Positions 57,466 to 64,000 of a stretch of DNA of 64,000 bases are shown here, piece by piece. Origin of the DNA: Prado023 sp963700475 (GTDB lineage Bacteria > Actinomycetota > Actinomycetes > S36-B12 > CAIYMF01); contig CAVOXR010000015.1 in assembly GCA_963700475.1 (NCBI GenBank), forward strand, positions 434,001 through 498,000, in the 5' to 3' direction. The position numbers were made by a program, and so were the translations under genes. Under the pieces are notes generated by a model. It was not told the origin of the DNA and did no database searches. It saw nothing but the letters and a program-made list of their open reading frames with translations. Positions within the stretch are counted from its first letter, which is position 1. Every line of letters starts with the position of its first letter.

Positions 57466-60381
57466 CTACCAGCCCTCGGAGAACGCCACCTCGAGAGCTG
57501 CGAGCAGGAAGTCCACGCCGGCGGCGTCGATGCACAGCGGCGGCTTGATCTTCAGGACGTTCATGTGGTCGCCGGTCGCGGCCATGATCACGCCCAACCC
57601 GAGCAGGCGCTCGCACAGGGCATCGGTCGCCTCCGTGGCCGGAGTGCGCGACTCCTTGTCCTCGACGAGCTCCAGCCCGAGGTACAGCCCGCGCCCGTGC
57701 ACGGCGCCGGCCATGTCGAACCGCTCGACCAGCGCCTCCAGCCCGGCCCGCAGCCGAGCGCCCATCCGGGACGCGTTGCCCATGAGGCCCTCGTCGCGCA
57801 ACGCGGTGAGCGTGGCGATCCCCGCCGCTGCGCCTGCCGGCGTGCCTCCCATCGAGGCGAACAGGGAACCCTCCACCGCGAACGACTCCGCGATCTCCCG
57901 GGTGCAGACGACCGCCGACACTGGGTACCCGTTCCCCGTCGACTTGGCCAGGCACACGATGTCGGGGACGACGCCGTTCATCTCGAACCCCCAGAAGTGC
58001 GACCCCAGCCGCCCGTACCCGACCTGCACCTCGTCGGCGATCACCACCCCACCGGCTGCGCGCACGGCCTCGTACACCTGTGGCAGGTAGTCCACGGGCA
58101 GCTCGATCCCGCCGGCATTGCCGTTGAGTGTCTCGCAGACGAAGGCGGCGGGGCGCCGCGCGGCATCGCCCAGCTCCGCGAGGATCCGCCGGACGTCGTC
58201 GGCGTACCGGGTCCCGGCATCGGGGCCAGTGAATGGACCGCGGTAGAGGTTGGGCGGCTCGGCAAGGTGGATCCAGTCCGGCCGGGTCTCCAGGGCGCGC
58301 GGGTTGTCCATCAGGGCGCTGGAGACCTCATCGGAGGCGGTGGTCCAGCCGTGGTAGGCGGTGCGCAGCGCGATCGTGTCCCGCGCCCCGGTGTGCACGC
58401 GGGCCAGCCGTAGGGCGAGGTCCACCGTCTCGGACCCGCTGGACAGCAGGAAGACACGGTCCAGCCCCGTCGGCATCGTGGCGAGCAGCATCTCGGCGAA
58501 CTCGACGTGCGCCGCGTAGTGGAACCGCGAGTTCGTGTTCAGGGTGCGCAGCGCGCGGTCGACGGCGTCAGCGACCCCGCTGTGGCTGTGGCCCAACACC
58601 GCCACGTTGTTGATCCCGTCGAGGTACACCCGGCCCGAGACGTCCACCAGGTGGTGCCGCCATCCTCGCTCGATGCGCGGTGGGTCCGCGAAGTAGTGCT
58701 TCTGCACCGAGGCCAGGGCGGACTCGCGACGGCGGAGCAGCTCGTGGGAGTCGGGTTCCATGGGTACTGGCTCGAGGCCGAGGAGCACGCCGGGGTCGGG
58801 GCACAGGTGCCGCCACAGCTCGGCCTGGGAGGCGGGGGCGTGGGTGGGTGCGATGACCCCCGTGCGCACCACCTGGACGTGGATGTGGTCCGGAAGGGCG
58901 GGAGCCCGGGAGGTGGTCACTGCCGCGATCGGCTCTCCCGCAGCCACCCGTGAGCCGGGGGCCCGCAGCGGCTCGGCCCCGGATACCAGCAGGTCCCAGC
59001 CCTCCTCTCCCACGAGGCGGGTCACCCACGGCTCGCCCTGGGTCAGTTGGCCCGGCCATGGGGCGACGACCCGGCTGCCACGCGGGAGCAGCACGTCCAG
59101 TCCGAGGTGGATGGTCGCTGGCTCCTCCAGGCTGTCGATGAGGCTGTGGTGGACGTGCGGTTGTCCGTAGGCGATCACGCCCCAGCGCGGGCTAGCGGCG
59201 CCCGCGGCCGACCTGACTGCAGCGCGCACGCGTTCCGAATCGGTCCACGCCCCGTCGTCGAGCAGGCGCGACGTGGTGGACAGGTCGATCTGGGCGACCT
59301 CGCCGAGGTCGGGCAGGACGGGGGCGCGGACGGCGAGCACCGGCTCGGGCCCCTCGAGCAGTCCCGCGGCGCGACGCATCGCCAGCGTCCCGAGCTCCAT
59401 GGGCAGGGCGGCGACCAGCTCGAACACAGCCCGGTCCACGGCGAGGTTGTCGTGGAGGTAGGGGTTGTCCGGCTCACTGCCCAACTGATGGGCAGTGCTG
59501 ACCAGGCCGGCACAGGCGCGGGCAGCGACCATCGGCCACAACGCCTCAACCTCGACGGGAGTGAGCGGCTGCGTCCAGAGGAACCCGCCGAGGACGTCCT
59601 CGGCGATCCGCAACGGGGCGCGGAGGTCCTTGACCAGCAGGGCGCAGATCGTGACGGCTGCCTCGGCCGCCCGCCAGGTGTGCATCAGGTCGCCGAAGTC
59701 GATGATCCCGGCGGGGACCAGCCGGGCGTCGGCACCCGGATCGGCGACCACGTTGAAGTCCGTGACATCGGCGTGGATCACCTGCGTGGGCAGGTCGGGG
59801 GCAAGCCCCTCCAGGGCTCTCTGCGACTGCGCCGAGAGGTGGTGGACACGTGCGGCCAGGTCCGGGTCGAGGGCGGTGAGCAGGTCGGCGACCACCTGGG
59901 GGGATCGGCGCACATCCCACTGGTTGGGCAGGTCCGCCCCCGGGTGCGAGAACGCGGCCAGGGCGCCGCAGACCTGACCTGCCAGGGCCCCGAACTGCCG
60001 GGCGGTGGCCGGCGCGAAGTACGCCCGTCCGGTCATCGGCACGCCCTCGACGTAGGTCAGCAGCCGCACGCTGTGGGGGGACCCCTCCAGGTCCACCACC
60101 TCGCGCAGGGTGCCGGTGGCCGACGGCACGGGACGGGGCACCCGGATCGGCAGGCCAGCCAGGGCCAGCATGGCTGCGTCCTGGGCGTCCAGCGACGCGT
60201 CGGGGATCGCGGTGTTGGCGACCTTGAGCACGAACCGCGCATCCGGGGTCGTGATCAGGAAGTTGCGGTCCTGATGGCTGCCCAGGTCCCGGGCCTGCGC
60301 ATCGGGCAGGCCCCAGAGGTCGGCGACGATCCGTCGCGCGTCGTCGGGGTCGAGGTCAGGCGCCTCCTCGCGGATGCTCAC
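57466..60381 (-). CDS. Fusion: APH-type kinase + M23-like domain + class III aminotransferase/phospho-lyase
   Basis: 971 residues from GTG 60381, chosen because a TACCCT -10 ends six bases upstream. Part 1 (about 10-330) is an aminoglycoside phosphotransferase-like kinase: LGSHQDRNFLI, HADVTDFNVV near 204 and GIIDFGDLMHTW. Part 2 (about 375-540) resembles an M23/LytM fold (HLGLDVLLPRGSRVVAPWPG, PDHIHVQVV). Part 3 (about 560-971) is a fold type I PLP enzyme with YLDGINNVAVLGHSHSG, SSGSETVDLALRLAR, IADEVQVGYGRLG and Lys813 in CLAKSTGNGYP. Kinase-lyase fusions of this kind are related to human AGPHD1 with AGXT2L proteins, which phosphorylate and then eliminate phosphate from hydroxylysine or ethanolamine phosphate. 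The substrate here is unknown. Confidence 0.85.
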   Translation of the reverse strand: MSIREEAPDLDPDDARRIVADLWGLPDAQARDLGSHQDRNFLITTPDARFVLKVANTAIPDASLDAQDAAMLALAGLPIRVPRPVPSATGTLREVVDLEGSPHSVRLLTYVEGVPMTGRAYFAPATARQFGALAGQVCGALAAFSHPGADLPNQWDVRRSPQVVADLLTALDPDLAARVHHLSAQSQRALEGLAPDLPTQVIHADVTDFNVVADPGADARLVPAGIIDFGDLMHTWRAAEAAVTICALLVKDLRAPLRIAEDVLGGFLWTQPLTPVEVEALWPMVAARACAGLVSTAHQLGSEPDNPYLHDNLAVDRAVFELVAALPMELGTLAMRRAAGLLEGPEPVLAVRAPVLPDLGEVAQIDLSTTSRLLDDGAWTDSERVRAAVRSAAGAASPRWGVIAYGQPHVHHSLIDSLEEPATIHLGLDVLLPRGSRVVAPWPGQLTQGEPWVTRLVGEEGWDLLVSGAEPLRAPGSRVAAGEPIAAVTTSRAPALPDHIHVQVVRTGVIAPTHAPASQAELWRHLCPDPGVLLGLEPVPMEPDSHELLRRRESALASVQKHYFADPPRIERGWRHHLVDVSGRVYLDGINNVAVLGHSHSGVADAVDRALRTLNTNSRFHYAAHVEFAEMLLATMPTGLDRVFLLSSGSETVDLALRLARVHTGARDTIALRTAYHGWTTASDEVSSALMDNPRALETRPDWIHLAEPPNLYRGPFTGPDAGTRYADDVRRILAELGDAARRPAAFVCETLNGNAGGIELPVDYLPQVYEAVRAAGGVVIADEVQVGYGRLGSHFWGFEMNGVVPDIVCLAKSTGNGYPVSAVVCTREIAESFAVEGSLFASMGGTPAGAAAGIATLTALRDEGLMGNASRMGARLRAGLEALVERFDMAGAVHGRGLYLGLELVEDKESRTPATEATDALCERLLGLGVIMAATGDHMNVLKIKPPLCIDAAGVDFLLAALEVAFSEGW

Positions 60382-60387
60382 CACCGC

Positions 60388-60393
60388 AGGGTA
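60388..60393 (-). promoter_or_regulatory. Leaderless-type -10 (TACCCT) for the kinase-aminotransferase fusion
   Basis: On the minus strand TACCCT is followed by GCGGTG and then the GTG start at 60381. The alternative start upstream (ATG 60405) would lie before this hexamer. Confidence 0.5.
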
Positions 60394-60466
60394 GCGCCGG
60401 GGCACAGTCGTGGATCCGGAGTCGACCTGGTGACGTTGGCCACTTCTGCTGACCGTCCCCGGCGCG

Positions 60467-60472
60467 TACCGT
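60467..60472 (+). promoter_or_regulatory. Leaderless-type -10 (TACCGT) for the acyltransferase gene
   Basis: TACCGT ends seven bases before the ATG at 60480, with no ribosome binding site between. Confidence 0.45.
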
Positions 60473-60479
60473 TCCAGGC

Positions 60480-61853
60480 ATGGAGCCCGGGAGCCGGGAT
60501 CGCTTCATCGACCTCCTGCGCGGCGGGAGCATCGTCGCCGTGGTGGTCGGGCACTGGCTCGTGGCCGACGTCCGCTGGGTCCTCACGGGCCCGGACGCTG
60601 GACGGCTGGTCGAGACCAGCTCGCTGCACGAGGTCCCGGCGATGTGGCCGCTCACGTGGTTGTTCGTGGTCATCCCCCTGTTCTTCTTCGTCGGCGGATT
60701 CGCCAACCGGCGCAGTTGGGAGGGGACACTGCGCCGGCGGGAGGGGTACGCCACGTTCGTGGACCGCCGTGTCCACCGCGTCCTGGCGCCCGCCGGGTTG
60801 TACATCGCGGTCGTGGCGGTGCTGGGGCTGCTCCTGGACCGGGCCGGGGGAGTGGGCGTGCGCGCGCTCGGCGGGCTGTTCTACCAGCCACTGTGGTTCC
60901 TCGGCGCCTATCTCTGCGTGGTCGCGCTGACCCCCATGACGCTGCGCCTGCACGCCCGCTTCGGGGTTGGCGTGATCGCCGTGCTGATGGTCGTGGTCGC
61001 ACTGCTCGACGTCGGCCGGTTCGGCCTCGCGGTGGATGGCTTCGGCTACCTCAACGTCCTGTTCGTCTGGCTGCTGATGCACCAGATCGGCTACCTCGAG
61101 GTCGACGGGAGGCTGACCCGTCCAGTGGCAGGGGGGATGACGCTGGCTGGGCTCGGGGTGGCAGCCCTGCTCGTCGTTGCCGGCCCGTACACGGCGAGCA
61201 TGGTGGGGGTACCCGATGGACCCGTGGGCAACATGCATCCGCCGACCCTGGCCATCACGGCACTGGGGATCGCCCAGATCGGGATCGCTGTCCTCCTGCG
61301 CGAGCCGCTCACCCGCTGGCTCGCGCGGCCCCGGGTCTGGGCCGCGGTCGTCGTGGTCAATCTCAGCGTCGTGAGCATCTACCTGTGGCACCAGGCAGCG
61401 CTGACGATCGCAGCCCGGTTGGTCCTGCCGCTGGGCTATCCCGACCCGCCTCCGGGGACGCCCGCCTGGTGGGTTGCTCGCCTGCTGTGGCTGGTGCTGC
61501 CCGGAGTCGTCCTCGCGGGGATCGTGGCGCTGGTGGGCCGCGCCGAGCGGGTGGCCGCACCCTCCCGGGTTCGACCCGGCAGTGGGACCGCTGCCGCCGC
61601 GGTGGCCGGGGTGGTGCTCGTCTGCGTCGGGTTCCTCGGGCTGGCCGGTTCCTCTGCCACGGAGCCATTCGCGCCGGGTCAGTCCCTGGGGCCCTTCACC
61701 GCCTCGCCGGTCCTGGGCCTGTCCGCGATCGCCGCCGCGGCAGCGCTGTTCTGGGTGCTGCGTCGGGTGGCACCAGCATCCGGGATCGCCCCGGGCTCAG
61801 CCGGCCCGGGTGAGGATCAGCAGGGTGCCGTCATCGGTCGTCGCCGCCACTGA
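60480..61853 (+). CDS. Acyltransferase 3 family membrane protein
   Basis: 457 residues with about ten helices. It starts RDRFIDLLRGGSIVAVVVGHWL, where the early Arg and the His in VVGHW match the acyltransferase 3 active-site region, followed by FFFVGGFANRRSW and LWFLGAYLCVVALTPM. Family members O-acylate sugars, lipids or peptidoglycan at the membrane; the substrate here is unknown. The last 57 bases overlap the convergent dehydrogenase gene, so the C-terminal 19 residues are shared sequence and probably unconserved. Confidence 0.85.
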   Translation: MEPGSRDRFIDLLRGGSIVAVVVGHWLVADVRWVLTGPDAGRLVETSSLHEVPAMWPLTWLFVVIPLFFFVGGFANRRSWEGTLRRREGYATFVDRRVHRVLAPAGLYIAVVAVLGLLLDRAGGVGVRALGGLFYQPLWFLGAYLCVVALTPMTLRLHARFGVGVIAVLMVVVALLDVGRFGLAVDGFGYLNVLFVWLLMHQIGYLEVDGRLTRPVAGGMTLAGLGVAALLVVAGPYTASMVGVPDGPVGNMHPPTLAITALGIAQIGIAVLLREPLTRWLARPRVWAAVVVVNLSVVSIYLWHQAALTIAARLVLPLGYPDPPPGTPAWWVARLLWLVLPGVVLAGIVALVGRAERVAAPSRVRPGSGTAAAAVAGVVLVCVGFLGLAGSSATEPFAPGQSLGPFTASPVLGLSAIAAAAALFWVLRRVAPASGIAPGSAGPGEDQQGAVIGRRRH

Positions 61854-62969
61854 GCCGTCCGGACGGACCTCGACGTCGCGGATCCGGTGGCCCACCTCGA
61901 GGCGTTCCCGCTCCAGCACGCGGCCTGTGCGATCCACGCGGATCCGCCAGAAGGACTGGTCCTTCAGCGTGCCCATCACCAGGTCCCCACCGACCGACGT
62001 CGTCCACCCGGTCCAGGACTGCGGCACCTGGACCAGTTCGGAGGTGGCCACGCTGGGCACCCAGGCGGCCTTGGGCTTCGCGTACCCGACATGGGTCCCC
62101 GTGCGCCTGGGCATCACGTAGTCGTTGGTCCCATAGGGCTCGCCCAGGGTCACGAACGGCCAGCCGTAGTCCCGCCCGCGGCGGATGAGGTTCAGCTCGT
62201 CGCCGCCCCTGGGACCGTGCTCGGTCTCCCACAGCCTGCCCAGGCGATCCCGGGTCAGGCCCTGGCCGTTGCGATGTCCCTGGCTGATGCGGACGGCCTT
62301 CCGGCCCTTCTGGATCAGGAGCACGGAGCCGAGCTGTCCGCGAGCCTTGCGGTTGTCGATGCCCGGGTAGCCGAGGTCGCCGAGGGAGACATAGGCCCGC
62401 GTGTTGGAGATGCGCACAAGCTTGCCCGAGGCATGCTGGATGTTGGCCGGGGGCACGCATGGCTTCGAGCGGAGGACCTTCGCAGTGCGCAGGATGCGCG
62501 GCTGGGCATCCAGGGAGACATCCACCTCGTTCACCGCGAGGCGCACGCACCTGCGGCCCGCCACGTACTCGGGGAAGGACACGAACAGCCGCGCCCGAGC
62601 GCCCTTGGTGGACATGACCTCGATGTCGGTCGGGGCGAACCGGGCGTCGTCCAGGCGCTGGTCCCGCCGGATCAGCCGGCCGACATCCTGCAGGGCTCCC
62701 GTGGTTGGGTCCACAACCAGGAGTCGCGACCCGTCCGCGCCGCCACCCAGCAGCATCCGGCCGTCCGCGAGTGCCGCGGAAGTGGGTCCGCGGGTGCCGC
62801 CGGACGAGTCCCGCACGACGGACCCGGCGATTGGGATCCGAGCGACCTGGACCTCGCCGACCGTGCTGGCCAGTGCGGTCGGCGGCGCATCGGCCGGCAG
62901 GACCACGGCGGCGGCAGCAGTGGCGGTCCCCGTGGCGATCACCAGGGCGGGCAGCAGGAGGCGGACCAT
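61797..62969 (-). CDS. PQQ-dependent sugar dehydrogenase-like (GSDH/sorbosone dehydrogenase) secreted beta-propeller
   Basis: 390 residues from ATG 62969, chosen over 63008 because TACCCT ends seven bases upstream and a signal-peptide-like segment (VRLLLPALVIATGTATAAAA) follows directly. The family core is present: GHRNGQGLTRDRLGRLWETEHGPRGG (here in two parts), DELNLIRRGRDYGWPFVTLG and VGGDLVMGTLKDQSFWRI. Such proteins oxidise sugars with PQQ or are non-enzymatic homologues. No PQQ synthesis genes are seen here, so the cofactor is uncertain. Confidence 0.82.
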   Translation of the reverse strand: MVRLLLPALVIATGTATAAAAVVLPADAPPTALASTVGEVQVARIPIAGSVVRDSSGGTRGPTSAALADGRMLLGGGADGSRLLVVDPTTGALQDVGRLIRRDQRLDDARFAPTDIEVMSTKGARARLFVSFPEYVAGRRCVRLAVNEVDVSLDAQPRILRTAKVLRSKPCVPPANIQHASGKLVRISNTRAYVSLGDLGYPGIDNRKARGQLGSVLLIQKGRKAVRISQGHRNGQGLTRDRLGRLWETEHGPRGGDELNLIRRGRDYGWPFVTLGEPYGTNDYVMPRRTGTHVGYAKPKAAWVPSVATSELVQVPQSWTGWTTSVGGDLVMGTLKDQSFWRIRVDRTGRVLERERLEVGHRIRDVEVRPDGSVAATTDDGTLLILTRAG

Positions 62970-62976
62970 GTCGTCG

Positions 62977-62982
62977 AGGGTA
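62977..62982 (-). promoter_or_regulatory. Leaderless-type -10 (TACCCT) for the sugar dehydrogenase-like gene
   Basis: On the minus strand TACCCT is followed by CGACGAC and the ATG at 62969, the same geometry as hisD and hisA. Confidence 0.5.
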
Positions 62983-63022
62983 ACGGCGATCCCCTGAGAG
63001 CACACCACCTGCCCAGATGCCC

Positions 63023-63108
63023 TATCCTTTCCGCCAGGTGGGCCAACGTCGTCCCACCGACCTCAACTCCCGCACCAACCGCGTCCTCGCGGCCTGCTGG
63101 AGCAGGCC
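63023..63108 (+). promoter_or_regulatory. gltB promoter and structured leader
   Basis: TATCCT (63023-63028) is a good -10, with a start expected near 63035. The leader of about 97 bases then holds two hairpins: GGTGGG/CCCACC at 63037-63058 and GGCCTGC-TGGA-GCAGGCC at 63091-63108, followed by GAGGAG before the ATG. Most genes in this window lack such a leader, so post-transcriptional control is possible. Confidence 0.45.
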
Positions 63109-63131
63109 GGTGATGACGTTGAGGAGCCGAC

Positions 63132-64000
63132 ATGACGCTGTTCTCCGCCGTGCCCGCCGCGACCGGACTGTACGACCCCGCCTTCGAGCGGGACGCCTGC
63201 GGTGTGGCCTTCGTGGCCACCATGACCGGTGTGCCCAGCAACGACATCGTCGTCAAGGCACTCACGGCGCTGCGCAACCTCGACCACCGCGGTGCCTCCG
63301 GTGCGGAGCCCGACAGCGGCGATGGCGCGGGGATCCTGTTCCAGGTCCCGGATGCGTTCCTGCGCGCGACGGTCGAGTTCGAGCTGCCGGCCGCGGGTGC
63401 CTATGCCGTCGGCCTTGCCTTCCTGCCCGACGACGTCGCGGCCGAGCGCCACGCCATGGCCGCGATCGACCGGATCGCGGAGGAGGAGGACCTCGTGGTC
63501 CTCGGTTGGCGCGAGGTGCCGATCGCCGCCGACCTCGTGGGCGTCACGGCCCGGGGGACCATGCCACGGTTCCGCCAGCTGTTCGTCGCATCCCGGCACC
63601 GTGTGGCCGACCAGATGGTCCTCGAGCGGATGGCGTTCTGCCTGCGCAAGCGGGCCGAGCGGGAGGCCGAGGTGTACTTCGCCAGCCTGTCGAGCAGGAC
63701 GCTGGTCTACAAGGGGATGCTGACCACCGGCCAGCTCGAGCCGTTCTTCCCCGACCTGTCGGACCCGCGGATCGCCAGCACGCTGGCTCTGGTGCACTCG
63801 CGGTTCTCGACCAACACGTTCCCGAGCTGGAGCCTGGCCCACCCGTACCGGCTGATCGCCCACAACGGCGAGATCAACACTGTGCGCGGCAACCGCAACT
63901 GGATGCAGGCCCGCGAGGCCCAGCTCAACTCGGAGATGATCCCCGGCGACATCCGGCGGATCCTGCCGATCTGCACCGAGGGTGCCAGCGACTCGGCCAG
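63132..64000 (+). CDS. gltB: Glutamate synthase large subunit GltB, N-terminal part, cut by window edge
   Basis: The frame is open from ATG 63132 (GAGGAG upstream) to the right edge, 289 codons. The start is a short propeptide (MTLFSAVPAATGLYDPAFERDA) followed by CGVAFVA, where this Cys becomes the N-terminal nucleophile of the class II glutamine amidotransferase domain. NLDHRGASGAEPDSGDGAGI, LVHSRFSTNTFPSW and AHNGEINTVRGN are diagnostic. It makes glutamate from glutamine and 2-oxoglutarate with GltD. The FMN and synthase domains lie beyond the window. Confidence 0.95.
   Translation, partial: MTLFSAVPAATGLYDPAFERDACGVAFVATMTGVPSNDIVVKALTALRNLDHRGASGAEPDSGDGAGILFQVPDAFLRATVEFELPAAGAYAVGLAFLPDDVAAERHAMAAIDRIAEEEDLVVLGWREVPIAADLVGVTARGTMPRFRQLFVASRHRVADQMVLERMAFCLRKRAEREAEVYFASLSSRTLVYKGMLTTGQLEPFFPDLSDPRIASTLALVHSRFSTNTFPSWSLAHPYRLIAHNGEINTVRGNRNWMQAREAQLNSEMIPGDIRRILPICTEGASDSA

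Overview
The window is about 64 kb of high-GC bacterial DNA. It is densely coded, with many GTG starts and many 4-base ATGA/GTGA gene overlaps. Gene content and order point to a free-living actinobacterium: mraZ-rsmH-ftsL-ftsI-murEF-mraY-murD-ftsW-murGC-ftsQ-ftsZ-pgeF-yggS-sepF-yggT-divIVA, a Streptomyces-like IleS, a PriA-type HisA, a VKOR/DsbA pair, an HGxxPAAW small protein and SepF/DivIVA division proteins. The MurE DNPR motif suggests meso-diaminopimelate peptidoglycan. I cannot place the genus. I see no tRNA, rRNA, CRISPR array, insertion sequence or prophage.

Layout. 1-3159 (minus): the MoxR ATPase, DUF58 and transglutaminase-like TgpA operon, cut by the left edge. 3296-3836: a MaoC-like hydratase. 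4064-22762 (plus): the division and cell wall (dcw) cluster, opened by a promoter overlaid with 10-bp phased GTGGAG repeats (probable MraZ boxes) and interrupted only by a 466-bp repeat-rich gap before ftsZ that holds DnaA-box-like sequences. 22764-27717 (minus): a DUF2786/HExxH protein, ileS and a DUF167 protein. 27781-30941 (plus): a DksA/TraR protein, lspA, an RluD-type pseudouridine synthase and an aldo/keto reductase. 31081-32748 (minus): fhs. 33012-36566: dnaE. 36573-37070 (minus): ybaK. 37153-46962: a LON-domain protein and a his cluster (hisD-C-B-small membrane protein-hisH, hisA/priA, RidA, holin-like membrane protein, UbiB kinase, hisF, hisI). 46959-54290: trpE, HGxxPAAW protein, a two-component system, trpC-B-A, with a minus-strand DUF2752 gene inside. 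54300-56822: VKOR (minus) divergent from DsbA-like and lgt. 56955-57401: a small membrane protein. 57466-60381 (minus): a kinase/M23-like/class III aminotransferase fusion. 60480-64000: an acyltransferase, a PQQ-type sugar dehydrogenase (minus) and the start of gltB.

How the parts work together. The dcw block makes lipid II (MurC-G, MraY), assembles and anchors the Z ring (FtsZ, SepF, FtsQ, FtsL, FtsW, FtsI) and sets polar growth (DivIVA). Lgt and LspA supply lipoprotein processing, and VKOR/DsbA extracytoplasmic disulfides. The his and trp genes are contiguous. No trpF is present, which fits a dual-function PriA, and trpD and trpG are also not in the window.

Two window-wide patterns matter to the reader. 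First, seven single-base frameshifts break five otherwise intact genes, including the essential ftsI and ileS. Every one is explained by one extra base in a homopolymer, so they look like sequencing errors, and I annotate the reconstructed genes. Second, many operon-first genes have a TANNNT or CAGNNT hexamer 6-7 bases before the start codon, which implies leaderless transcripts and helped choose several starts.
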